Below are positions 43,674 through 52,702 of a stretch of DNA of 64,000 bases, in pieces; position 1 is the stretch's first letter; each line of letters begins with the position of its first letter. Both the position numbers and the translations under genes were made by a program. The notes under the pieces were generated by a model. That model ran no database searches. It was not told the DNA's origin and saw only the letters and a program-made list of their open reading frames with translations. Source of the stretch: Bombardia bombarda. Taxonomy: Eukaryota; Ascomycota; Sordariomycetes; Sordariales; Lasiosphaeriaceae. The DNA lies in NCBI GenBank assembly GCA_030512295.1, contig JAULSR010000002.1, forward strand, positions 8,866,001 to 8,930,000. Direction: 5' to 3'.

Positions 43674-46223
43674 TCATACGCCTGTTTCAGCGCCCTTGGC
43701 GGCGACCTTTCCCTTCCGGCCCTCCTCACTCTCCTCAGGCACATCAGCACTCCGCGGGCCAGCAGCAGCCTTTCCCTTCCGGCCCTCCTCGCCCTCGTCA
43801 GGAACGTCAGCACTCCGCGGATTCTTCGCCGCAGCAACCTTCCCCTTCCTCCCCTCCTCATCCTCCTCAGGCACCTCCGCCCGCCTGCGACTCCACTGAT
43901 GGCCCCCCGAGCTGCTCCCAACCCTCTTCTTCTCCTCAAACAGCTTCTTAGACAGCTGCTTATACAAAAACGTATTCGCGTTATTATACCGAATGCTATG
44001 ATCCGAATCCGTAAACCACTGCACGCTGACCTTCTCCGGGCTCACCCGATCGCCCACCAACAGATCCGCCAGCGCCGCCGAGTTCTGAAAGTGCACATTG
44101 TCATCGCCCGTGCCGTGCTGGATCATGAAGCTGCCCGCGATCTTCTTGAACCCGGCCGTGTCATGCACCGCCGACTTGGCATAACCCGCCGGGTTCAGCG
44201 CCGTCGTCTTCATGTACCGCTCCGTGTACATGGAGTCGTAGAAGCGCCAGTCCGACACGGGCGCCGTCGACAGCCCCAGGGAGATGATGGGGTCGCCCAC
44301 CTCGACCACCTTGGCCGTCAGGTATCCGCCGTACGACCAGCCCCAGATGCCGATCTTGTCCGCGTCGACCCAGGCGTTCTTGGCGATCTCCCTGGCCGCC
44401 CAGATCTGGTCCTGCGCCTCGAGGTCGCCGAGGTTGCTGGCCACGAGCGAGCGGAAGGCGCGCCCCTTGCCGCCCGTGCCGCGGTTGTCGACGGTGAAGG
44501 TGATGTATTCCAGCTCGGGGTCAGACGCGATGTAGGCGTTCCAGTTGAGCGACGCGAACGATTTGCTGACCTGCTGTGCGCCGGGCCCGCCGTAGGGGGT
44601 CAGGAGGACGGGGTACTTCTTGTCGGGAGAGAAGTTGACCGGGAGGCGGAGCATGGCGTTCAGCTTGTAGCCTGAGGGGTGGCTGAGCTCTTGGTACGTG
44701 ATGTTGGGGAGATTGTAGGTCTGGAGAAGCTTGTAGAGCCGGGCGTTGTCGTTGATGGTGCGGAGTGGCGTGGTGGAGTTGACCGAGTATAGCTCTTGGT
44801 AAGGCACGTCAGGGCCGCCGTAGCGGAGGATGTAGTAGCTGCCGCCTGTGGAAAAGGATGCGGACCACACGGCGGGCACGCTGTCGTCGACAAGCGCGGT
44901 CTTCTTCTTGGTCGCATACGCTACTGAGTAGATATGACGCTCGGTGCTATGGCCTTCGGTGGAGGTGTAGTAGACGAGGCCACGGGTTGTGTCGATCTTG
45001 AGGATGGAAATCACTTCCCACTCGCCCGAGGTCAGGGCGATCTTCTGCTTGCCATCAACAGAGAAGAGATAGATGTGGTTCCAGCCGGACTCGTCCGAGA
45101 AATCCAAGTAGTACTTCGTGGCGTTGGCACGCAGCGTACAGTTGCCAGTCTTAATGCCGCCGATGTAGCTGATGGCAAGGTTGTTGTCGAGCCATCCATC
45201 CGAGCCATCTCGCTCTCGAGTGACAGCCGAGGACTTAGATGCGGTGTCAACGAGGACGAGCTTCTCCTGGTCCTGGACGCGGTTAAATGCACGGTAGATA
45301 ACCTTGTCGTGCGCATCCGTCAACCATGCGACTTCGCCGATGATGAGATCGTCGGCAGGGTACGCGTCAATGGGCACCGAGGAAACGGCCAGGTCAGAAA
45401 CGCTGAGGAGGTTGAAGGCCACGGTCGGGTTTGTGGTTCCAACCTTGGGATAGCGTACATCTAGCTCGCGAGGGTAGGGCGGTGCGGTTTTCTTGTTGTC
45501 CATGTAGTAAGGGATGGTGAAGGTCTCGACCCCCTCCTCGTTAAAGCTGAGGAAGGCGACATACTCGCCATCGGGGGAGTACCAGAGCGCATAGTTGGTC
45601 CCAAAGATCTCCTCCTCATAGACCCAGTCTGGTACGGCGTTGAACACGTCAGGGCCGCCGTTGGTGGTGATCTGGCTAATTGTGCCGTTGTTCCAGATGA
45701 ACAAGTCATTGCCCTGCACAAAAGCAATTTGACTGGACGAGACGGGGTTCCATGTAGCATACTGGATGTCGCCGGCGGAGCCAGGGACGAGCGATTGGGT
45801 CTCTCCAGACGCTACATCTTGCACGAGGTAGTCAGCGAAGTAAGAGTGGCGGTACTGCTTGGTGTAGTTGACAGCCCAAAGCACCTTCGTGTAGTCGGAC
45901 GAGATCCAGTAGTCCCAGTAGTCTGCGGGAACCTTGTCGGCCGAGAGGAAGGTGGTTCGATTACCGCTAACAACGTTCTCGAACACAAAGGAGCCATCAC
46001 TGCCAGTGGTGATGAATTCGCCGTCTTGGTTAGAGGCGGAGGCAATCCAAGTCACCGAGGTGGTCGACGAGGACAACTGGCCAGGGCTGCCCGTGGTGAT
46101 GTTGTAGGTCAACAGGGTGTCGCCATTGCCCAGCGGCTGGTGAGGCAGGCGGGCTGGCTCAATGGCCTGGACCTGGACCACGGCAACCGCTGCGGCCCAA
46201 ACGAGTGAAAGGAGGCGCTGCAT
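43674..46223 (-). CDS. dpp4: Secreted dipeptidyl peptidase IV (S9B) with repetitive C-terminal tail
   Basis: Single exon, 849 residues. A signal peptide (residues 1 to about 20) is followed by an eight-bladed propeller region with the substrate-amino-terminus motif DWVYEEE. The alpha/beta hydrolase domain has Ser near 628 (GWSYGGY), Asp near 706 (GTGDDNVHF) and His near 740 (DSDHSI). It removes N-terminal X-Pro dipeptides from peptides outside the cell. Many N-x-T/S sites fit secretion. Usual fungal secreted DPP IV proteins end shortly after FLYKQLSKKLFEEK (about residue 765). This one continues about 80 residues with three copies of a charged unit built around EEGRKGK and RSADVP. The tail is odd and looks like minisatellite expansion. 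Confidence 0.92.
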   Translation of the reverse strand: MQRLLSLVWAAAVAVVQVQAIEPARLPHQPLGNGDTLLTYNITTGSPGQLSSSTTSVTWIASASNQDGEFITTGSDGSFVFENVVSGNRTTFLSADKVPADYWDYWISSDYTKVLWAVNYTKQYRHSYFADYLVQDVASGETQSLVPGSAGDIQYATWNPVSSSQIAFVQGNDLFIWNNGTISQITTNGGPDVFNAVPDWVYEEEIFGTNYALWYSPDGEYVAFLSFNEEGVETFTIPYYMDNKKTAPPYPRELDVRYPKVGTTNPTVAFNLLSVSDLAVSSVPIDAYPADDLIIGEVAWLTDAHDKVIYRAFNRVQDQEKLVLVDTASKSSAVTRERDGSDGWLDNNLAISYIGGIKTGNCTLRANATKYYLDFSDESGWNHIYLFSVDGKQKIALTSGEWEVISILKIDTTRGLVYYTSTEGHSTERHIYSVAYATKKKTALVDDSVPAVWSASFSTGGSYYILRYGGPDVPYQELYSVNSTTPLRTINDNARLYKLLQTYNLPNITYQELSHPSGYKLNAMLRLPVNFSPDKKYPVLLTPYGGPGAQQVSKSFASLNWNAYIASDPELEYITFTVDNRGTGGKGRAFRSLVASNLGDLEAQDQIWAAREIAKNAWVDADKIGIWGWSYGGYLTAKVVEVGDPIISLGLSTAPVSDWRFYDSMYTERYMKTTALNPAGYAKSAVHDTAGFKKIAGSFMIQHGTGDDNVHFQNSAALADLLVGDRVSPEKVSVQWFTDSDHSIRYNNANTFLYKQLSKKLFEEKKRVGSSSGGHQWSRRRAEVPEEDEEGRKGKVAAAKNPRSADVPDEGEEGRKGKAAAGPRSADVPEESEEGRKGKVAAKGAETGV

Positions 46224-46943
46224 CGTCGGCTGTGATGTGTAGATCGAGACTGGAGGGACAGGCAGACGCGTCGAGCAAGGACGGCAGACGAGGGGCCTCG
46301 AGGGTGTGGCAGGCTTTTATTCAGGGCTTTTTATTCAGGTCATGCGGACAGGTCTGGCCATGATCAAATCATGGCGCGACATGGTGCCAATGCCGCTGTC
46401 GTGCTACTGCCGCGCAGGGCAGGTACCAAGCACTCGGCGACGCTTGGGTGCGGAGACAGTGCCATTGGTAATATGCCCGCCCAGACCACTGACCGGGACC
46501 CGATGGAGAAGGTGCGATATCAGCCCTCTTGGCGACCGAGGCAACCAGGGCAGCTATGATAAGCTCTGCCATTGGCTGTATTGGCAGCTTGGTTAGCTTC
46601 AAAAAGCTTGGCCGTGGTTGGGCTTCCTCAATGGGGCTAATTCAGGAGACTTTATCGTTATCCGTACCTTAAATCGTGGGCACACTTGCCCCCGCATAAA
46701 CGGTTATGCCAAGCCAACGTGCATCATTTTCCCGAAGACCCATTTCCAATCCATATTTGTTGTATGACTTGGAAATGAAAAATACGCGCACTTTTAGCTC
46801 AAGGTGAGAAGTCGCGTTCCTCTCCCGCTGTGATCGAGGTGGGCGTTCAAATATAGCCGAAGCGCGCAATAATTTGAGTGCATGAACTGTCAGATGAAGG
46901 ATGAAGAGCCTCTATGGGTTAGGGTTAATCTCACGCACGACCT
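46224..46943. other. Gap upstream of DPP IV
   Basis: About 720 bp, promoter of the leftward DPP IV gene and flank of the inverted-repeat element. No supported gene. Confidence 0.4.
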
Positions 46944-46981
46944 CTACACCTCCACCGGGGTGTCAAGTGTTAAATGTCTAC
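46944..46981 (+). repeat. Left terminal inverted repeat
   Basis: 38 bp; the reverse complement recurs at 51105-51142 with a single difference, and a shorter piece recurs at 47281-47306 in the right-end orientation. Confidence 0.85.
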
Positions 46982-46983
46982 TT

Positions 46984-47084
46984 GCCAAGGCACCAATGTG
47001 GGCCACATACAAGGGGGCCCGGAGCCAAAAAAAACAGGGCAAAACACGTAGAAAAATCGACTTTTTATTGTACGGTAACCCCGC
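46984..47084 (+). repeat. Subterminal inverted repeat, left arm
   Basis: About 101 bp, matching the reverse complement of 50161-50260 with three small differences (one C/T, one A-run length, one G/A). Such identity implies recent origin or ongoing homogenisation. Confidence 0.9.
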
Positions 47085-47280
47085 TTGATTTTTCCGCCTG
47101 GCCAGCCGCCCGCATGCCCACAACCTTCCTAACTTCCTGACGGGTTTTTATTCTTAGGTACTTTTGCTAAAGAAATCGGTGAAAGAGTACTTCCGAAACT
47201 AATTTCTAACTTAGTTCAGTGTTAGCGTTGTCAAACCCGGAAGGGGTCCCTGAACACACCCTTGTAAGTCATTGAAAATA

Positions 47281-47306
47281 ACATTTGGCACCCCGGTGGA
47301 GGTGTA
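47281..47306 (-). repeat. Extra copy of the terminal repeat
   Basis: ACATTTGGCACCCCGGTGG and following bases match the right-end repeat (51113-51141). Together with 46944 it would bound a unit of about 370 bp, of the size of a MITE. Confidence 0.75.
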
Positions 47307-47631
47307 CAAAGCAAGCGGAACAACAAGATGCCGAAGTGGTGACGGCTGACTAACAGAGATGACTAATCCTCAACAAGTTAGCACGTCAGCAAGTTTCTCC
47401 GGCTCTGATTTTCCCAGCTCTGATTTCTCCAGCTCTGATTTCTCCACGTCATCAACAAGCGCCAACCCAATCTTTGCCCTTCTTCTTTTTATCTTTCTTC
47501 GACATAGGTACGCCCCATTAATCGTCTTAATCTAACGGTAGAACCCAAACAATCGGCCGTCCTGTACCCAGAACAAAGCGTTGCTCGACTTGTGGCCCTA
47601 TAGTCGCTGCTTCAGAACGCTTCGCTTTACA

Positions 47632-50091
47632 ATGGACGACGAGATTGCGAGACTACGGCAAGCTCTCGCCGAAACCGAGCGTTCGCTGGAAAATGCAGAG
47701 CGTTCGCGGGAAAATGCAGAGCGTTTGCAGGAAAATGAAAAGCGTTTGCGGGAAAATGCAGAGCGTTTGCAGGAAAATGAAAAGCGTTTGCGGGAAAATG
47801 CAGAGCGTTCGCGGGAAAATGAAAAGCGTTTGCGGGAAAATGCAGAGCGTTCGCGGGAAAATGAAAAGCGTTTGCGGGAAAATGCAGAGCGTTTGCAGGA
47901 AAAGACAGAGCAGATTACGCGACCGCAGACGCTTATGCCTTATCTTGAGGCTTGCCACTCTCTCAGTCTCGCTATTCAAGTGGTCACTCGTCGTTCTATG
48001 ACTACGCAAGGCAATCCGACGAATCCTGTCGGCCGACTTTACCCTCGACGAATCATTCCGTGGGATGACTTCCCCGCGAGACAAGAGGAGATATGGGAAC
48101 AACTCTCAGAACCGTCCTTCACTTCCCAGCACCAATTCCCGTCCCAGACTCAGATGGACTACGTGCGGTCTTTGATCGGTTCCATCAGCAGCGAGGACGG
48201 TCTTCGATATTTCGAGCGCGATACAGTCGAAAACGCGGTGCAGAAGCTTATCGGCGTAGTGAACGATAATATACTGCTGCGAGACCGCTTTGGTCTACGC
48301 GGGACCGTGACATTCGAGAGTCACACAAACCTTGGCAATACCGAAAATAATCTCACCGAGTCTCTGTCCCTTAGCGAGGGTGGTACTAGTGATGGAACAC
48401 CCGCCCGAACGGGACTGACCTACAAGGCTCAGAGCAAGATAAAAGGGAAGGGGAAGGGTAACCGAGCAGACAACTTTTGCATTTACGAAACATCGGACGG
48501 CGTGATCGTCCCCAAGATAGCGATCGAGTACAAGGCACCGCACAAGCTGACACAGGATGAGATAAGCACGGGCCTGGTATCCGAAGTCCAGCCAGATCGC
48601 GACGTGATCAACAAGGATGGTAAGGACTTTGCGTTTACGTCGAGGGCGCTCGCCGCTGCTGTTGTTACCCAGCTTTTCTCCTATATGATTGGCAAGGGCA
48701 TCCAGTATGGATATGTCTCTACGGGTGAGGCCTTTGTCTTTCTGTACATTCCAGACGATGCCAGCACAGTCTACTACTATGTGAGTGTGCCAAACTTGGA
48801 CGTCCGCGACGACGACGAGACTCGGCTACATCGCACGGCTGTTGCACAGGTCTTCGCCTTCATTCTCCAGTCCCTCCGTGCGGAACCGCCTTCGCAAGTG
48901 TGGCATGATGCAGCTGCAACGCTTGATACCTGGGCTGTGGAGTACGACGATATACTAAGCAGAATCCCTGAAACGGTTCGTAAGGGAAAGCAGCCTCGCG
49001 CTTCCCCTTACAAAGCACAGCATTGGCGTGGGTTCAAACGCTCGCCAATTCGGACGCGTTCAAGCTGCCGGCCACTTGACATTAATTCGGGTTTTGGAGA
49101 CGACAGTGACGACAGTGACGACGAAGATGCTCCCCCTTCACCGACGGCAGGTCGTTCGACTCGCTTTGGTAAGGAGGCAGCCAGTTCAAGTTCGGTCTCT
49201 AGCGGGAGGCGGGGACAAGGTGGGAGAGGGGGCCGACAGCAACGTGGGGCGGAGCAGACAAGAGGGGGCCGGCAGCAACGTGGGGCGGAGCGGACAAGAA
49301 TACAGGACCGGCCGTACTGCACTCATCACTGTCTCCTCGGTCTGGCGTATGGCGGACCGATAGACGAGAGCTGCCCTAACGCCGAAAGCCACGGATCCAG
49401 GCACATTAACCTCGCCAAGTTCAAGCCTCTTGTCCGCACTCAACTGGCCAAAGATCGCGGTCCTGATGCGGACTCCGTCTCGCTCTATTTGTCCGGCTCA
49501 ATTGGAGCGCTCCTAAAGATTCGTCTGTCCGCCTTTGGATACACGTTCGTAGCCAAGGCTGTGGAAGCGCCATGCCTTAAGCGCCTCCAGCATGAGGAGA
49601 AGATGTACGACCATCTTCGCTCTATCCAGGGGGAGCATGTTCCTGTGTGTCTTGGTCTGATAAATCTGGTCCTGCCATACTACTATGATGGTGGTGTCTT
49701 TAGACACCTCCTCCTTCTCAGTTGGGGTGGGCGACCTCTGCCCTACTGCACTAACCAGATCGACAAGACCCGTGTCATCGCTGCAGTTTCTGCGGCCTTT
49801 ACAAGCCTACACCGACTGCAGGTCCTCCACGGCGACGCGGAAGCACGAAATATCACATATGATAAGGGTCCTATGATCGTAGATCTCGAAAGGGCGAAAG
49901 TCTGCGCTCGCGAACCTCTCGGCTCTATCCCCCCGGACAGCCAGGTTCGGAAGAGGAATCGCGACACATTGCAGAAGCATGGAGATGATCCCTTTAGGAA
50001 AGAGCTGCGGTCGGTCGTGGAGAGCGTCTCGAGATGCTTCGGGGCAGTTACAGTTACCATGCCGCCTGACTCGAGACTTGTCCACAAATAA
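47632..50091 (+). CDS. Coiled coil + PD-(D/E)XK-like nuclease + kinase-like protein
   Basis: Single exon, 819 residues from the ATG at 47632 (MDDEIARLRQALAE). Residues about 15-90 are a coiled coil made of exact heptad repeats (ENEKRLR/ENAERSR/ENAERLQ). A central domain follows with RADNFCIYE and IAIEYKAPHKL, matching the D...ExK pattern of PD-(D/E)XK nucleases. After an acidic/basic low-complexity linker (DDSDDSDDEDAPP, then RGG-rich) comes a kinase-like C-terminus: FVAKAVE (possible lysine), the catalytic loop VLHGDAEARNITYD and the metal-site-like MIVDLERA. It resembles the nuclease-kinase fusions seen in eukaryotic CR-type (Crinkler-related) effectors and in multicopy fungal families; this is from motif recall only. 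It is bounded by inverted repeats, is intact and intronless, and has no signal peptide. Confidence 0.75.
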   Translation: MDDEIARLRQALAETERSLENAERSRENAERLQENEKRLRENAERLQENEKRLRENAERSRENEKRLRENAERSRENEKRLRENAERLQEKTEQITRPQTLMPYLEACHSLSLAIQVVTRRSMTTQGNPTNPVGRLYPRRIIPWDDFPARQEEIWEQLSEPSFTSQHQFPSQTQMDYVRSLIGSISSEDGLRYFERDTVENAVQKLIGVVNDNILLRDRFGLRGTVTFESHTNLGNTENNLTESLSLSEGGTSDGTPARTGLTYKAQSKIKGKGKGNRADNFCIYETSDGVIVPKIAIEYKAPHKLTQDEISTGLVSEVQPDRDVINKDGKDFAFTSRALAAAVVTQLFSYMIGKGIQYGYVSTGEAFVFLYIPDDASTVYYYVSVPNLDVRDDDETRLHRTAVAQVFAFILQSLRAEPPSQVWHDAAATLDTWAVEYDDILSRIPETVRKGKQPRASPYKAQHWRGFKRSPIRTRSSCRPLDINSGFGDDSDDSDDEDAPPSPTAGRSTRFGKEAASSSSVSSGRRGQGGRGGRQQRGAEQTRGGRQQRGAERTRIQDRPYCTHHCLLGLAYGGPIDESCPNAESHGSRHINLAKFKPLVRTQLAKDRGPDADSVSLYLSGSIGALLKIRLSAFGYTFVAKAVEAPCLKRLQHEEKMYDHLRSIQGEHVPVCLGLINLVLPYYYDGGVFRHLLLLSWGGRPLPYCTNQIDKTRVIAAVSAAFTSLHRLQVLHGDAEARNITYDKGPMIVDLERAKVCAREPLGSIPPDSQVRKRNRDTLQKHGDDPFRKELRSVVESVSRCFGAVTVTMPPDSRLVHK
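47683..47903 (+). repeat. 21-bp coding minisatellite (heptad coiled coil)
   Basis: About ten copies of a 21-bp unit (consensus GAGCGTTTGCGGGAAAATGC plus one base) inside the gene, each giving seven residues. The unit length equals one coiled-coil heptad pair of turns, so copy number changes keep frame and structure. Confidence 0.9.
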
Positions 50092-50160
50092 CGTATACGC
50101 AAAGGCTGCTCGAGAAGTATACGTTAGGAAGGGGGAGTCGCGATGGGATCAACGAGGCGA

Positions 50161-50260
50161 GCGGGGTTACCGTATAATAAAAAGTCGATTTTTCTACGTG
50201 TTTTGCCCTGTTTTTTTGGCTCCGGGCCCCCTTGTATGTGGCCCACATTGGTGCCTTAGC
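50161..50260 (-). repeat. Subterminal inverted repeat, right arm
   Basis: Reverse complement of 46984-47084. It begins 70 bp after the stop codon of the nuclease-kinase gene, so the two arms closely frame the gene. Confidence 0.9.
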
Positions 50261-50263
50261 AAA

Positions 50264-50297
50264 TACACTCCAACCCTGGTTTAGTTATTAGTTTGGT
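50264..50297 (+). repeat. Third inverted pair, inner copy
   Basis: TACACTCCAACCCTGGTTTA and following bases match the reverse complement of 51074-51107 with a few transitions; the two copies bracket about 780 bp. Confidence 0.75.
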
Positions 50298-50554
50298 ACA
50301 AAGCAGGGGGTAGTTGTAGGTAAAAGACAGGGGCTGACAGCCAATTGCTGAGGCTGACTGGCGCCATAGAAATACAACTAAATTACATACCAAGACATGA
50401 ATTTGTACTGCATATAGGTAAAGAAAAGTGTATTCAAATGTCGTCTATATAGTCCAAAAAAAGAGCCCAAAAACGGCCAAGTCGGAACCAAAAAAGCTAG
50501 CCAAATCGGGAAGTCTGTAAGAGAAGGCAGGTACGCCTGATCAAGGTGGTCACA

Positions 50555-50629
50555 ATGAAGACAACTGGGCAGGCGAGCAATGAAGATAGCTGGGGAGGCG
50601 AGCAATGAAGATAGCTGGGAAGGCGAGCA
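50555..50629 (+). repeat. 25-bp tandem repeat x3
   Basis: Three copies of a unit close to TGAAGATAGCTGGGGAGGCG plus AGCAA within the right part of the inverted-repeat unit. No open frame uses it. Confidence 0.9.
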
Positions 50630-51104
50630 ATGACTGGTATTGGCGTAAGACTTCAACCTGGCCCTCGCAACGGAAGGTGGGCGAGGGCCGCTGCTTATAT
50701 ACGTAGTTGGTAGGATGACTGGCATGTGCTTGGGGATGTCCGATGTCCTTACAAAGTCAGTAGCCAGTATAACTACCCTGGGCCCTCTTTTGACTGCCCT
50801 GAGCGTTGACTAACTAGCTGGCTGATTTGAATGACTGTCAGTTCAAATTGACTGATTTTAACCGATTTCCACTTTGATCGGCGCCCTTGAACAGTCGAAA
50901 TCAGTCAAAATCGCCTGAAAAAAATGAGAAAAGTGAGGCTTTTGGTGATGATTTTGGTGGTCAGATGAGCAATACTAACCAAGACGGATTTTTCGTTGTT
51001 CAAGTTGGCTGTACGGGCTGAAAATTATATAATTGGCTGATGACCCCGGGCCGGGACCCCAGTCAAAAAAAGAACCAAACTAACAATTAAACCAGGGTTG
51101 GACT

Positions 51105-51142
51105 GTAGACATTTAACATTTGACACCCCGGTGGAGGTGTAG
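51105..51142 (-). repeat. Right terminal inverted repeat
   Basis: Reverse complement of 46944-46981 with one mismatch; ends GGAGGTGTAG. This fixes the right limit of the unit. Confidence 0.85.
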
Positions 51143-51345
51143 CTCGCCAGGCCAGAGATGAGCGGGGCATCCCGAGAAATGCCAAGACGATCGGATGCTC
51201 GAGTGGGTCCAAAACCAACGACAGGCGCTGATCGCAGCACGACAAACCGAAAAAAAGGGCATAAGGGAATGCCAATAGTGATGCCAGCAACGACTAAACA
51301 AACCAAGTTAGCGTTAAAATTAAACACAAAATACATGCTCGAAAA

Positions 51346-52147
51346 TTATAAATGACTTGTTTTTATCCCATACGGACGGACATAGACGGGGGTACCATTC
51401 GCCGCGATGGTGGTTAGGTAAGGGTCGGCTTTCCCAGCGGCATCCATCAAGAGGATAACGACAAACGTTATCATGCAGCCCACCGTGCCGGTGCAGACAA
51501 CTTCTCGTACAAGATACTATCCTGGTACATAGCTGATGTCTCCCCGGCGGCGATGGCGAGCGCAACGTAATTGAAGCCGACGACTGCAAACATTCTACAG
51601 ACGGCTTCGAGTATGAGTCCCGCGACAAGAAGATCGTGACTGGTCAGGATTGGTATGTCAGTTATGAGTGAACTGAGGATACCTGTGTTGATAGTCGCCA
51701 TCATCGCCATTCCTAACAACTGGGTGTTGGCGCGATGTGCTGGGAGCAGTCGCCGTGGACGGACCCGTTCCTTGGAACGGACCTAGTCTCGTTCCAACCG
51801 GTGCTAGCACCCTGACAATCCCAGCCCCAGCTAAGATCAATTGGCGTTGTCCAGTTGATGTCGTCTCTCTCTCCTCGGTCGGGCGCGTTCTGGTTGGTAG
51901 CTGTCCAGTCGTTCTTTCCCTAATCGAGGGCGTTACGATTGGTGTCGTCATCTGCAAAATCATCGGGGCAGCTTACAGGCTCTGAGGCATTTTGAGGCTC
52001 AGTTTGTGGGGTTACTGACGTCTCCGGAACAGTTCCTGCTTCCAGATTTTTTGGTGTCTTGGCCGTGTCCTGTTTTGACTGGCGCCGCACCTGGGCCATG
52101 TCATTTACCAGCATCGCAAGGTTTCCAACTACAATTGTGGGATCCAT
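51346..52147 (-). pseudogene. Decayed membrane-protein gene
   Basis: The ATG at 52147 (MDPTIVVGNLAMLVNDMAQV) starts a polar N-terminus. An in-frame TAG follows FADDDTNRNALD, yet the frame reads on sensibly (GKNDWTATNQNAPD). A frame change near 51730 leads to TM-like ANTQLLGMAMMATINTGILS and LVAGLILEAVCRMFAVVGF. A further shift near 51520 gives a last TM (GCMITFVVILLMDAAG) ending at TAA 51346-51348. No intron explains all breaks, so it is probably dead. It lies just outside the right inverted repeat. Confidence 0.45.
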
Positions 52148-52702
52148 TGCTGATGGTATGCTTTAGGTGGACAAGATGTAGGGGTTGCAGTAACTCGGAT
52201 GACGGCGGTTGGGAGGAAGGAGACGGATGATGGTAAGGAAAGCGGTGAGTGCAAAGACGTGAACGGACGTGGAAAAAAAGGTTGTGCGCGGCAACCGCAA
52301 GAGAATGTGGGTAATGTGGGATGCGGGGTCCTCCTTGGCTACCTATTTACTTCACTCACATCGTCGGGATAGGCTTAATCTTCCATAGCGTTGACAAATG
52401 AGTACCTTGATGGCCAGAACGTTACCATGCATTTTATAAGCGCACTGTTGAGATATTTGGTCTCTCACACGAGCCTGTCATGACAATAATGGTGCTAAAT
52501 TAGTAAAAGAATAAACTGTTTTCTACCAAGATTGCACCGTGATTGATGTTTTTACATGATCAAAGCAATAATTTTATGGTCTTCAGCCAAACATTTGCCG
52601 TACCAGACAAGCAGTAAAACGGTGGAGTGCAAGTGGCGTCGAAACGCGAACAACAAACCTCATAAAACCTAACACGCCTCAATATCTTGCCAATCCCAAC
52701 AT
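52148..52702. other. Intergenic gap
   Basis: About 550 bp; the AT-rich half before 52700 is the 3' flank of the coiled-coil gene. No gene seen. Confidence 0.4.

Larger units (their letters stand above)
46944..51142 (+). mobile_element. Inverted-repeat-bounded unit carrying a nuclease-kinase gene
   Basis: The outer 38-bp ends are inverted copies with one mismatch: 46944-46981 begins CTACACCTCCACCGGGG and 51105-51142 is its reverse complement. Taking the inner CACCTCC...GGAGGTG as the tip leaves TA on both sides, a pattern like TA-target DNA elements. A second, about 100-bp inverted pair lies inside: 46984-47084 against 50161-50260, nearly identical. A third pair, 50264-50297 against 51074-51107, and an extra terminal fragment at 47281-47306 suggest nesting of related copies. 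Between the arms sits one gene (47632-50091); no transposase is recognised. The terminal sequence can fold into a short hairpin (ACACC against GGTGT). The unit could be mobilised by an element elsewhere. Confidence 0.6.

Noticed and set aside
47683..47903. Regular 21-bp repeat considered as a CRISPR-like array
   Set aside because: No spacers, direct tandem units inside a coding frame; eukaryotic genome.
51454..51472. Inverted repeat GATAACG...CGTTATC
   Set aside because: Short, and it lies in the C-terminal coding part of the decayed membrane gene; could be chance.
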